A DNA stretch of 64,000 nucleotides from Marinifilum sp. N1E240. GTDB lineage: Bacteria; Bacteroidota; Bacteroidia; Bacteroidales; Marinifilaceae. Every line of letters starts with the position of its first letter. The stretch's first letter is position 1. The stretch covers positions 186,001-250,000 of the forward strand of contig NZ_WHKF01000003.1 of NCBI RefSeq assembly GCF_009295825.1, written 5' to 3'. Shown here piece after piece: positions 35,956 through 44,068 of this stretch. The notes beneath the pieces are model-generated. The model made no database searches. It was not told the origin of the DNA and saw nothing but the letters and a program-made list of their open reading frames with translations. The position numbers were made by a program, and so were the translations under genes.

Positions 35956-35987
35956 AAAGCGTAGGGTCCAAAACTCTGCGCTTTTTT
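35956..35987 (+). terminator. terminator between yicC and gmk
   Basis: AAAGCGTAGGGT (35956-35967) pairs with ACTCTGCGCTTT (35973-35984) over 12 positions, two of them wobbles, and Ts follow to 35987. gmk may rely on read-through or on its own promoter. Confidence 0.75.
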
Positions 35988-36015
35988 ATAAATTTAAAAC
36001 AACAAAGCATTAAAT

Positions 36016-36582
36016 ATGTCGGGGAAACTATTCATATTCTCAGCACCAAGTGGATCGGGTAAAACAACGATTGTACGTCATCTGTTACAACAGGATTTAA
36101 AACTAGAATTTTCGGTATCGGCAACCAGCAGAGCTAAGAGAGGCAACGAAATTGATGGCAAAGATTACTATTTTTTAAGTGCTGAAGATTTTAAGCAAAA
36201 GATTGCTAACGATGAGTTTTTAGAATGGGAAGAGGTTTACGAAGGTTGCTTTTATGGTACCTTAAAAAGTGAAGTTGAACGAATTCGTAACAAAGGAAAC
36301 AATGTAATTTTTGATGTTGATGTTGTTGGTGGAGTAAATATTAAAAAGTTTTATCAAGATGATGCTTTGGCTGTTTTCATTCAACCTCCTTCAATTGAGG
36401 AATTGGAAAACAGATTGAGAAGTAGAAATACCGATAGTGATGACGTAATTGCCAACCGAGTTAAAAAATTCAAATTCGAATTGGCTTTTGCCGATCAGTT
36501 TGATACGGTAATTATCAACGACAAGTTGGAGGATGCACTAGAGGAAGCTGAAAACAAATTACAAAACTTCATAAATCAATAA
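36016..36582 (+). CDS. gmk: guanylate kinase
   Basis: The enzyme phosphorylates GMP to GDP with ATP. Walker A is FSAPSGSGKTTIVRHLL near residue 8. The GMP-binding segment SVSATSRAKRGNEIDGKDYY follows, then FLEWEEVYEGCFYGT, with the Tyr and Glu that contact the nucleotide. The lid region carries RLRSRNTDSDDVIANRV. At 188 residues it is the usual length. The stop is three bases before the start of nadD, so the two are translationally close and cotranscribed. Confidence 0.97.
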   Translation: MSGKLFIFSAPSGSGKTTIVRHLLQQDLKLEFSVSATSRAKRGNEIDGKDYYFLSAEDFKQKIANDEFLEWEEVYEGCFYGTLKSEVERIRNKGNNVIFDVDVVGGVNIKKFYQDDALAVFIQPPSIEELENRLRSRNTDSDDVIANRVKKFKFELAFADQFDTVIINDKLEDALEEAENKLQNFINQ

Positions 36583-36585
36583 AAA

Positions 36586-37161
36586 ATGAAAATCGGTTTA
36601 TACTTCGGATCATTTAACCCGATACACATTGGTCATTTGGCAATTGCCAATTATATGGCTGAATATTCCGATTTGGATCAAATCTGGTTTGTGGTAAGTC
36701 CTCAAAATCCATTTAAGCAAAAAAGTAGTTTATTGAGCGATTACCATCGATTAGAGTTGGTCAATCGCTCGATTGAAAACTACACAAAGTTAAAAGCATC
36801 TAATATTGAATTTGGTTTGCCAAAACCATCTTATACAATTGATACTTTAACTTATCTGAAAGAAAAATTTCCAGCTAACGAATTTTCTTTAATTGTAGGA
36901 TCTGATAACCTGAAAAGTTTTTCAAAATGGAAGAACTACGAATTGATTTTGCAAAATCATGATTTGTATGTCTATCCTCGACCAGGCTTTAAAGACGAAG
37001 AAGTACAGTTAGAGGGGAACATCCATTTGGTAAATGCTCCCTTAATGGAAATCTCATCAAGCTTTATAAGAGAGGCAATTAAGAACAAAAAAGAGATTCC
37101 TTACTTTATGCCAAAAGCGGCATATCGCTATTTAAAGGAGATGCATTTTTACGAAAAATAG
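36586..37161 (+). CDS. nadD: nicotinate-nucleotide adenylyltransferase
   Basis: The enzyme makes nicotinate adenine dinucleotide from NaMN and ATP in NAD synthesis. The N-terminal nucleotidyltransferase motif is GLYFGSFNPIHIGHLAIANY, with the HIGH signature. IVGSDNLKSFSKWKNYELIL is in the middle, and the C-terminal ISSSFIRE motif is the second family signature. At 191 residues the length is normal. It follows gmk by three bases and ends before a strong hairpin. Confidence 0.97.
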   Translation: MKIGLYFGSFNPIHIGHLAIANYMAEYSDLDQIWFVVSPQNPFKQKSSLLSDYHRLELVNRSIENYTKLKASNIEFGLPKPSYTIDTLTYLKEKFPANEFSLIVGSDNLKSFSKWKNYELILQNHDLYVYPRPGFKDEEVQLEGNIHLVNAPLMEISSSFIREAIKNKKEIPYFMPKAAYRYLKEMHFYEK

Positions 37162-37164
37162 CAT

Positions 37165-37301
37165 AAAAAAAAGGCAGGTCCCCACCTGCCTTTTCTAACC
37201 CAAAATGATTTCCAATACGAAATTTTAACCCTAAAACCTTATACAAGTCATATTGAAATACCGATTCGATCATCGTGCCTAACCACTACACTCCCGAATC
37301 G
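37165..37301 (-). ncRNA. candidate small RNA with own promoter and terminator
   Basis: On the minus strand a textbook promoter (TTTG-N18-TACCTTTG, 37307-37336) is followed about 130 bases later by an intrinsic terminator whose stem is GGCAGGT/ACCTGCC with eight Ts (complement of 37165-37172). The 5' part can form CACTCC/GGAGTG (37291-37308). Alternatively CCGATTCG (complement of 37295-37302) can pair over 8 bp with CGAATCGG (complement of 37261-37268). The two pairings compete or form a pseudoknot. No convincing ORF lies inside. I do not recognise 6S, SRP or tmRNA features. Confidence 0.55.
37171..37194. terminator. bidirectional terminator of nadD and the minus-strand small RNA
   Basis: AAGGCAGGT (37171-37179) and ACCTGCCTT (37184-37192) form a stem with a CCCC loop. 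Ts follow on both strands: four on the plus strand and eight on the minus strand. Confidence 0.85.
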
Positions 37302-37306
37302 GAGTG

Positions 37307-37336
37307 CAAAGGTAATCATTATTTTAAAACCGCAAA
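37307..37336 (-). promoter_or_regulatory. minus-strand promoter of the small-RNA candidate
   Basis: Complement of CAAAGGTA (37307-37314) reads TACCTTTG, and complement of CAAA (37333-37336) reads TTTG, 18 bases apart. The predicted start is near 37301. No protein gene begins downstream on this strand. Confidence 0.7.
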
Positions 37337-37386
37337 GTTTTTATTTCTGATTTTGATTCTTTTTTTAATAAAAATAACGCATAAAA

Positions 37387-37410
37387 AAAGGCTGCAAATT
37401 GCAGCCTTTT
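37387..37410 (-). terminator. terminator of the M16 peptidase operon
   Basis: AAAAGGCTGCAA/TTGCAGCCTTTT stem, with seven Ts on the minus strand (complement of 37383-37389), 25 bases past the stop of the 687-residue gene. Confidence 0.85.
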
Positions 37411-37434
37411 ATATTTTAAAATTTACATCACACC

Positions 37435-39498
37435 TTAGTTAAAAACAGAATCATCTACACCTTTATTTACAGATAGTTCTGTAATCGTAAGTGGCATTTC
37501 CTGTGGTCCCATTTTAGTAATGGCTGAGTATGGATATTTGATACCTTCAACTTCCGTATAGTTCTTATACAAAGTAGTTACACTCATACCTTGTTGCTGT
37601 GCAATAGTTTTTAGCTTTAAACCAGAATCAGCACTAAAAAACTCGTACTTCGTATTGCCTTGAGAATCTTTAACTTCAAGCTTGTAAGCTTTTTCGCCAT
37701 CAACATTTTCAGCACCAACAATTTTCATGCTGTAACCTAATTTTTCCATGTTTAACTCAGGACACATCTGTGCCTGCTGCTTGAATCCTGCCAATTGAGC
37801 TTCATTAGCTACCATTTCGTTTCCTTGAGCAACAACTCTACCTGATGTACCATTGTAATACATTGCTTGCATCACCTGACCATTCATTGTCATTTTCATG
37901 CAAAACTTCTCATTGTTTTTCTGAGCTGATTCTACATTAATACTCATTGGTCCCATTTTCATCTCACCTTTAATGCTAAGATCTTTAACTGCCATCCAGT
38001 TATCACGACCGCCAATAGCATCAACATAGTTTGCGATTACAGTTTTACAGGTCAATCCTTCAGGAATTGCATTTGGATCTTCCTTAACAATATCACCTTT
38101 GTAGTCGTACTCTTCTACCTTACCAGTCGAGCTTAATTTAGCCAATTGCTTCTTGTATTTCTTATCACCTACCACCAAATAAACGGCATTATTAGGATCA
38201 ACATACTTTTTAGCCATTGCCTGAATATCTTCCAATGTCACTTTATCTAATTTTTCAAGATAAGTTGCATAATAATCTTCAGGTAAATTGTAACGCTCAA
38301 TAGCCATTGCAAATCTTGCAATTGTTCCCGGATCTTCAAGAGATCTCGCAAAATCACCAGCCATAGTTGCCTTAGTCATATTCAAATGATCTTGAGTCAA
38401 TTTGGTATCTCTAATACGATCCATTTCTACCACCATTTGCATTAAAGCACTATCAGTAACTTCTGCTTTTACTTCAGAACTGGTATAGAATCCACCTACC
38501 AATTTATCTGAATAAAGTCTGGAACCTGCACCATAAGTATAAGCTTTATCTTCACGTAGATTTTTCATTAATAATCCTGAGAAACCACGACCCAACATAG
38601 CATTCATAACTGAAGCTGGAATCACATCAGCATTTCCCTTCTTCAATTCAAATGAATTGTAAATGCGAACTAAAGATTGAAGAGCAGCATCTTTATTCGA
38701 TAAAACCACTCTCTTACCTTCCATTTTTGCAGGCATTTCATATTTGTGATTTGGTACTTCAGCAGATTCCCAATCTCCAAAATATTTCTTCACTAATTTT
38801 TTAGCTTCTTTTGTAGTGATATCACCAACAATTGCCATTAAAGCTTTGTTCGGCTTAAAGTAAGTAGTGTAATATTTTTTACAATCTTCAACAGTAAAGC
38901 TCTTAACAGTTTCCTCAGTTACAACATCTCCATAAGGATGATTCGCAGGGTAAAGAACTCTGCTTCTCATATTGCTTGCCATTGAATTAGGATCCGTCTT
39001 GTTTGCTTCTAATCCTGATAAAGTTTGCTTCACAATCTTATCAAACTCTTCTTGTGGGAAAGTAGGATTCTGAAGAACATCAGCCATTAATTCAATAATT
39101 TTCTCTTTATAGCGAGACAAACCACCTGCATCAACACCGCTTGATGAAACACCCAATTCAGCACCAATAAAATCGATCTCTTCAGCAATTTGCTTACCCG
39201 ATCGTTTTGTGGTTCCTCTATCTAAAAGTTGACCCATAACCGATAAGTAACCCGCTTTGTCACCTTCGGCAATAGGATCGTTTAGTAATGAAATTGCAAA
39301 TCCTACTTGTGGCAATTTGTGATTGGCAACAACCAATACTTTCATTCCATTCTTTAGAGTAAACGTATCATAATCCCCTAATTGAACTTTAGGTGCAGGA
39401 CCAGCAGCCGGAGCTTTTGTTCTATCAACCTGAGCACTTGCGGAAATCACAAAACAAACTGCGATTAGAAGTGCAAATAATCTATATAAATTTTTCAT
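37435..39498 (-). CDS. M16-family peptidase homologue without zinc motif, with C-terminal extension
   Basis: The 687-residue exported protein has signal peptide LFALLIAVCFVISASA. Residues about 40-465 form the two-domain M16 fold, but at the place of HxxEH it has GQLLDRGTTKRSGKQIAE, so it is the non-catalytic type (R/Y partner). Residues about 480-687 are an added beta-rich domain, with IGGRDNWMAVKDLSIKGEMK and TLYKNYTEVEGIKYPYSAI, like lipoprotein-carrier-type folds. It follows the gene for the catalytic M16 partner by 69-75 bp on the same strand. Together they would form a periplasmic heterodimeric peptidase. The extension's role is unknown. Confidence 0.88.
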   Translation of the reverse strand: MKNLYRLFALLIAVCFVISASAQVDRTKAPAAGPAPKVQLGDYDTFTLKNGMKVLVVANHKLPQVGFAISLLNDPIAEGDKAGYLSVMGQLLDRGTTKRSGKQIAEEIDFIGAELGVSSSGVDAGGLSRYKEKIIELMADVLQNPTFPQEEFDKIVKQTLSGLEANKTDPNSMASNMRSRVLYPANHPYGDVVTEETVKSFTVEDCKKYYTTYFKPNKALMAIVGDITTKEAKKLVKKYFGDWESAEVPNHKYEMPAKMEGKRVVLSNKDAALQSLVRIYNSFELKKGNADVIPASVMNAMLGRGFSGLLMKNLREDKAYTYGAGSRLYSDKLVGGFYTSSEVKAEVTDSALMQMVVEMDRIRDTKLTQDHLNMTKATMAGDFARSLEDPGTIARFAMAIERYNLPEDYYATYLEKLDKVTLEDIQAMAKKYVDPNNAVYLVVGDKKYKKQLAKLSSTGKVEEYDYKGDIVKEDPNAIPEGLTCKTVIANYVDAIGGRDNWMAVKDLSIKGEMKMGPMSINVESAQKNNEKFCMKMTMNGQVMQAMYYNGTSGRVVAQGNEMVANEAQLAGFKQQAQMCPELNMEKLGYSMKIVGAENVDGEKAYKLEVKDSQGNTKYEFFSADSGLKLKTIAQQQGMSVTTLYKNYTEVEGIKYPYSAITKMGPQEMPLTITELSVNKGVDDSVFN

Positions 39499-39566
39499 TT
39501 TTCTCTTTTTTCAGTTCGTGAATAATTAAAACATCTAAATCTTAGATATTACTATTCCTGAGACTA

Positions 39567-40892
39567 TTAATTTTGCTTTGGTAAATAGTAAAGAACGACT
39601 CTATTCTTAGGTACAAAGTACTTTTTAGCTACTTTACGGATATCCTCTCTCGTAACTGCAAAGTATTTATCCAATTCCTTATTTACTCTTTCTGAATCTT
39701 TAAAATAAGTATAAGCCGTTGCAAGATTTTCAGCACGTCTCTCTATTGTTGAATTAGAGCTTACCAATTCATTTTCAATCTTATTTCTTAATTTCTGAAA
39801 CTCTTTTTCCGAAATTAATTCATCACCAACCATAGCAAATTGCTTGTCCATCTCGTCTTCCATAACTTTAGGATCAACACCCATATTAGGAATACCAAAT
39901 GCAAGAGTTAAACCTGGATCTTCATTAGGCATTGGGAAAGCCATCAATTGAATAGCCAACTGTTGCTTATCAACCAATTCTTTATACAAACGAGAACTTT
40001 TACCATCTGTCATCAATTTCGACAACATGTCAACAGCATAAAAATCTGAAGTTCCAACTGCTGGAATGTGGTAAGCCTGGATAACTGCAGGTAACTGAAT
40101 GTTATCAAAAACTGTATCTCTTACTTCTGCAGTTTTTTCTGGTTCTACAATATTCGGACGATAAATTTCTTTTGTTCCTTTAGGAATCTCAGCAAAATAA
40201 TCGTTAATCAATTTCTTAGCCTCATCAGTTTTAAAATCACCACAAATGGTTAAAACAGCATTGTTAGGCACATAAAACTCTTTGTAGAAATTCAAGAAAT
40301 CTTCATCTTTTGCATTACGAATATGCTCTTCATCTCCAATTGGAGTCCAACGGTAAGGGTGCTTTGTATAAGCATGAGCCATTGTTTGAGGCAGGATAGT
40401 TCCGTAAGGAGGATTATCATAGCGTTGCTTCTTCTCTTGAATTACAACACCTTTCTGAGTCTTAATTCCTATCTCCTCAACTTTTGCGTGTAACATTCTT
40501 TCTGACTCTAACCAAAGACCTAAAGCCAATTGGTTCGATGGTAACATTTCGAAATAGTAAGTTCTGTCAGTAGAAGTATTCGCATTCAATTCTCCTCCTG
40601 CTCTGGAAACATACTTATCGTATTGGTGACGCGGAATATTTTTGGTTCCTTCGAACATTAAATGCTCAAAAAAGTGTGCAAATCCAGTTAATTCAGGACT
40701 TTCATTTTTTGAACCAACGTGATACATTACAGATACTACGATATTAGGAGTAGTATGATCCTGCTGTAAGATTACGTGCAAGCCATTCTCTAAATCGTAT
40801 TCTTCAAACTCGATTTTCCCATTTTGAGAAAAACCGCTTGCCAATACTGAAACTACCAGCAAAGTAAGTAGTAGAAGCCTTTTCATCATCAT
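39567..40892 (-). CDS. M16-family zinc peptidase
   Basis: This catalytic M16 peptidase has the inverted zinc motif in FAHFFEHLMFEGTKN (HxxEH) and a downstream Glu in the GGELNANTSTDRTYYFEM region. I chose the ATG at 40892, giving MMMKRLLLLTLLVVSVLASG as signal peptide. A longer frame to 40943 adds a hydrophilic leader and is less likely; 40886 is also possible. The protein is about 441 residues and periplasmic or outer-membrane associated. It is the upstream gene of a two-gene operon with the non-catalytic homologue. This pairing of active and inactive M16 subunits is common in bacteria. Confidence 0.93.
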   Translation of the reverse strand: MMMKRLLLLTLLVVSVLASGFSQNGKIEFEEYDLENGLHVILQQDHTTPNIVVSVMYHVGSKNESPELTGFAHFFEHLMFEGTKNIPRHQYDKYVSRAGGELNANTSTDRTYYFEMLPSNQLALGLWLESERMLHAKVEEIGIKTQKGVVIQEKKQRYDNPPYGTILPQTMAHAYTKHPYRWTPIGDEEHIRNAKDEDFLNFYKEFYVPNNAVLTICGDFKTDEAKKLINDYFAEIPKGTKEIYRPNIVEPEKTAEVRDTVFDNIQLPAVIQAYHIPAVGTSDFYAVDMLSKLMTDGKSSRLYKELVDKQQLAIQLMAFPMPNEDPGLTLAFGIPNMGVDPKVMEDEMDKQFAMVGDELISEKEFQKLRNKIENELVSSNSTIERRAENLATAYTYFKDSERVNKELDKYFAVTREDIRKVAKKYFVPKNRVVLYYLPKQN

Positions 40893-41092
40893 TTGATATA
40901 GTTTTACATTAAAATTAATTCGATTGTTCTCGAAATCTGACAAGCAATATTAATTGATTTGCAAACTAATGTCAATTTTTTTGGATGAACTCCTACTTAG
41001 CACGATAAAACCAAGTTTGACACGGTTTAATTATTTCTGATAAACAAAAAATATAAGATTAGTTAATTTAATTGTTCATTCTACTAAACAAA

Positions 41093-41121
41093 AAGAGGAG
41101 TTCTATAATAGAACTCCTCTT
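41093..41121 (-). terminator. terminator of the 2-oxoacid oxidoreductase operon
   Basis: AAGAGGAGTTCTA and TAGAACTCCTCTT form a 13-bp perfect stem around a 3-base loop, 30 bases after the gamma-subunit stop. Confidence 0.8.
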
Positions 41122-41150
41122 GATTAAAAGTATATTAGTTTTGTTGTAAT

Positions 41151-41702
41151 CTATACTTCCTGTATTACTTCAACACTACCAATTCCTTTTTGAATTGCTT
41201 CAATATTTAAAGGAATTAATTTGTGGTGACGCTCAGGAAGAGATTTCTCTAGTCCTTTCTGTACATTCTCAATCTTCACAATAGGCTTCACCTTAAGGAA
41301 TCCACCCATAATGATCATATTGAAAGTTTTTGGATTACCCATTTCAGTAGCAAGTGCAGCACCAGGAACCTTAAAGATATTAATATCTTTTCTTTCTGGG
41401 TGACGAGTGATACCATTTGGATCATACAAAAGTGTTCCACCAGGCTTAATATCCTCTTCGAATTTGTCCATCGATTGCTGATTCAAGATGATAGCAGTAT
41501 CAAACTTTTTCAACACTGGAGAACTAATTCTATCGTCACTCAAAATTACGGTCACATTTGCAGTACCTCCACGCATTTCAGGACCATATGATGGCATCCA
41601 TGAAACTTCCTGATCTTGCATGATACCTGAGTAAGCTAAAATTTTACCCATTGAAAGTACACCCTGACCACCAAATCCTGCAATGATAATTTCTTCTGTC
41701 AT
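41151..41702 (-). CDS. korC: 2-oxoacid:ferredoxin oxidoreductase, gamma subunit
   Basis: The 183-residue subunit begins EEIIIAGFGGQGVLSMGKIL, the glycine-rich start of the pyruvate/2-oxoglutarate ferredoxin oxidoreductase gamma domain. Further signatures are EVSWMPSYGPEMRGGTANV and the NQQSMDKF stretch. It is the last gene of the korD-A-B-C order and contributes to the CoA-binding and dimer region. The complex oxidises a 2-oxoacid with CoA to acyl-CoA, CO2 and reduced ferredoxin. Its substrate (2-oxoglutarate or branched-chain oxoacids, VOR) cannot be decided from sequence. Confidence 0.88.
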   Translation of the reverse strand: MTEEIIIAGFGGQGVLSMGKILAYSGIMQDQEVSWMPSYGPEMRGGTANVTVILSDDRISSPVLKKFDTAIILNQQSMDKFEEDIKPGGTLLYDPNGITRHPERKDINIFKVPGAALATEMGNPKTFNMIIMGGFLKVKPIVKIENVQKGLEKSLPERHHKLIPLNIEAIQKGIGSVEVIQEV

Positions 41703-41736
41703 TTTTTTACAGTTTTAATTGATTTAAAATGAAGTT

Positions 41737-42510
41737 CTATTCATCTTTTAATGTACCCAATGGATAGAAAGGGAACATATTTTCTTTCATCCAATCGTTA
41801 GATTGAGTTGGAGATAATTTCCATCCGGAACTACAAGTTCCAACTACTTCGATAAAAGAAAGACCTTTCATCTCTCTGGTATTTTCAAAACCTTTACGGA
41901 TAGCTTTCTTCAACTTTCTAACCGCTCCAGCTGTTTCTGCTGATTGACGAGTTACAAAACGTGTACCTGGTAACAAGCTAACCATTTCACTAATCTTCAT
42001 TGGAGCACCTGTTAAAGAACAATCACGTCCGTAAGGAGAAGTTGCAGTTACCTGATTTTCCAAGGTAGTTGGAGCCATTTGTCCTCCAGTCATACCGTAG
42101 ATTGCATTATTTACGAATACAACCACAATATTTTCACCACGGTTACATGCGTGAATAATTTCAGCACATCCAATTGATGCCAAATCGCCATCTCCCTGGT
42201 AAGTGAAAACATATTTTTCTGGCATTAAACGAGAAGTTGCAGTAGCCAATGCAGGAGCACGACCGTGAGCAGCTTGTTGCCAGTCAATATCAAGGTAATT
42301 GTAGGCTAATACAGAACAACCCACTGGTGAAATACCAATTGTTTTCTCCTGAATATCCATCTCATCGATAACTTCAGCAATTACTTTATGGATTACACCG
42401 TGAGTACAACCCGGGCAATAGTGCATTTCGTTATCTAAAAGAACTTTGGTCTTATCGTACACCAAGTTCTCTTTGCTAATAATATTATTGATTTCAGTTG
42501 TTGCTGTCAT
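41737..42510 (-). CDS. korB: 2-oxoacid:ferredoxin oxidoreductase, beta (TPP-binding) subunit
   Basis: This 257-residue subunit binds thiamine diphosphate. It has MHYCPGCTHGVIHKVIAEV at the N-terminus, where Cys residues help bind the [4Fe-4S] centre. The ThDP/Mg motif is GDGDLASIGCAEIIHACN, ending in NNAIYGMTGGQMAPTT. These features fit KorB or VorA-type beta subunits. It overlaps no gene, with 3 bases between its start and the end of the alpha subunit, so the two are translationally coupled. The subunit works with korA, korC and korD. Confidence 0.93.
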   Translation of the reverse strand: MTATTEINNIISKENLVYDKTKVLLDNEMHYCPGCTHGVIHKVIAEVIDEMDIQEKTIGISPVGCSVLAYNYLDIDWQQAAHGRAPALATATSRLMPEKYVFTYQGDGDLASIGCAEIIHACNRGENIVVVFVNNAIYGMTGGQMAPTTLENQVTATSPYGRDCSLTGAPMKISEMVSLLPGTRFVTRQSAETAGAVRKLKKAIRKGFENTREMKGLSFIEVVGTCSSGWKLSPTQSNDWMKENMFPFYPLGTLKDE

Positions 42511-42513
42511 AAC

Positions 42514-43599
42514 TTATTTTCCTAAAATTTTTTCTTCCAAAGCTTCTACAACCTCTTCTGGAGTAGGAATAATTCCACCATAGCGACCGTAGTGCTCTAC
42601 AGGAACTTTACCATTAACTGCTAGTCTAACATCTTCTACCATTTGACCAGCACTCATTTCTACAGATAGGATACCCTTAACTTGTCCTAGCATTTCTTGA
42701 ATTTGCTTCGTTGGATAAGGGAAAAGAGTTATTGGGCGTAACAAACCTACTTTAATGCCTTTTTCTCTCGCAATTTCAACAGATTTTTGACAAATACGAG
42801 CACTTGAACCATAAGCTACGAATAAGTAATCAGCATCATCGCAAGCAATTTTTTCGAAACGAACATCGTTCTCTTCCATTGCGCGATATTTTGCCTGAAG
42901 CTTATGATTGAAAATTTCTTGTTTTGCTGAATCCAAATCAAGAGATGTAGAAATATTACGTTTAACGCCTGGCTTTTTACCATTTGTTGCCCATGAACCA
43001 GAAATCTTCTCGATCTCTTCTGCAGTCCAACGTGGCTTAAAGTCAGCCAATTCAACTTTCTCCATCATCTGACCAATAACCCCATCAGAAAGGATCATTG
43101 TCGGATTCAAGTATTTAAATGAAAGTTCAAATCCTAAATCAACAAAGTCGTTCATTTCCTGAACTGATGCAGGAGCCAAAACAATTAATTTATAATCACC
43201 ATGACCACCACCTTTTACAGCTTGAAAATAATCAGACTGTGCTGGTTGAATTGTACCTAAACCAGGTCCTCCTCGTACAATATTAACAATCAAAGCAGGA
43301 AGCTCAGCACCTGCTAAATAAGTAATCCCTTCAGCTTTCAAACTGATACCAGGACTAGATGACGAGGTCATTACTTTCTTACCACATGATGCACCACCGT
43401 ATACCATATTGATAGCAGCAACTTCACTCTCAGCTTGCAGAACCACCATTCCTGTTTCTTTCGCAGGTTGGCGGATCATTAGGGTCTCCATAATTTCGGA
43501 TTGAGGGGTAATAGGGTAACCAAAATACCCATCACATCCACAACGGATAGCTGCTTCAGCGATCACCTCATTTCCTTTCATTAAACGAACGTCTCCCAT
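42514..43599 (-). CDS. korA: 2-oxoacid:ferredoxin oxidoreductase, alpha subunit (KorA/VorB type)
   Basis: The 361-residue alpha subunit holds the pyrimidine-binding and transketolase C-terminal-like domains. Signatures are MKGNEVIAEAAIRCGCDGYF, then YPITPQSEIMETL and GGASCGKKVMTSSSSPGISL. Similar Bacteroidota proteins carry the name VorB (3-methyl-2-oxobutanoate) or KorA (2-oxoglutarate); I cannot separate the two from sequence. It is the second gene of the four-gene cluster. It is preceded by the small ferredoxin-type subunit and followed by beta and gamma. The neighbouring aminotransferase and ADP-forming acyl-CoA synthetase favour an amino-acid-derived oxoacid substrate. Confidence 0.92.
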   Translation of the reverse strand: MGDVRLMKGNEVIAEAAIRCGCDGYFGYPITPQSEIMETLMIRQPAKETGMVVLQAESEVAAINMVYGGASCGKKVMTSSSSPGISLKAEGITYLAGAELPALIVNIVRGGPGLGTIQPAQSDYFQAVKGGGHGDYKLIVLAPASVQEMNDFVDLGFELSFKYLNPTMILSDGVIGQMMEKVELADFKPRWTAEEIEKISGSWATNGKKPGVKRNISTSLDLDSAKQEIFNHKLQAKYRAMEENDVRFEKIACDDADYLFVAYGSSARICQKSVEIAREKGIKVGLLRPITLFPYPTKQIQEMLGQVKGILSVEMSAGQMVEDVRLAVNGKVPVEHYGRYGGIIPTPEEVVEALEEKILGK

Positions 43600-43648
43600 T
43601 ACAAATATTTTTATAAAATTTCAGTTTTACTATTTAGCACCTATTGTA

Positions 43649-43876
43649 CTAGCTTGCCTTTACTCTATACACTGTAATAACAGTATCAGGACAAACTAAA
43701 CCGCAACTTGAACAACCGATACAAGCGTCTGGATTAGCCATGTGTGCATAATGGTAACCTTTACCATTTACATCTCTTGCCAACTCGATAACCTTAGTAG
43801 GACAAGCAACGGCACAAAGACCACATCCTTTACATTTTTCGGTTTCGACTACAATAGCACCTTTAAATTTTGCCAT
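43649..43876 (-). CDS. korD: 4Fe-4S ferredoxin-type delta subunit of the 2-oxoacid oxidoreductase
   Basis: The 75-residue protein holds two [4Fe-4S] motifs, CKGCGLCAVACP near the start and CIGCSSCGLVCP near residue 55, separated by a linker with GKGYHYAHMANP. It is the first gene of the kor cluster, 49 bp upstream of korA, and would pass electrons from the ThDP and cluster sites to free ferredoxin. A weak -7 element (TACCTTTA, minus strand, 43914-43921) lies about 40 bases before the start. Confidence 0.92.
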   Translation of the reverse strand: MAKFKGAIVVETEKCKGCGLCAVACPTKVIELARDVNGKGYHYAHMANPDACIGCSSCGLVCPDTVITVYRVKAS

Positions 43877-44068
43877 AGCATTAATGATTAAAAATTAAAT
43901 GTTTTTCACACTATAAAGGTAACAATTCAAAAGCATTTATCACGATTTAGCTTACAATTCATCACCTCTCTAAATCAACTGAACTTCAATTCATTACACC
44001 TAAACAATTGAATTTACATTCAGTCTAAATAATATAATCTATTTAGGATTAAGATATTAAGTATCAAA

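Noticed and set aside
37165-37301. 6S RNA, SRP RNA or tmRNA identity for the small RNA candidate
   Set aside because: None of the conserved segments of these RNAs that I know is present, and a D-arm-like stretch (GTAGTGGTTAGGCAC) is not followed by the rest of a tRNA.
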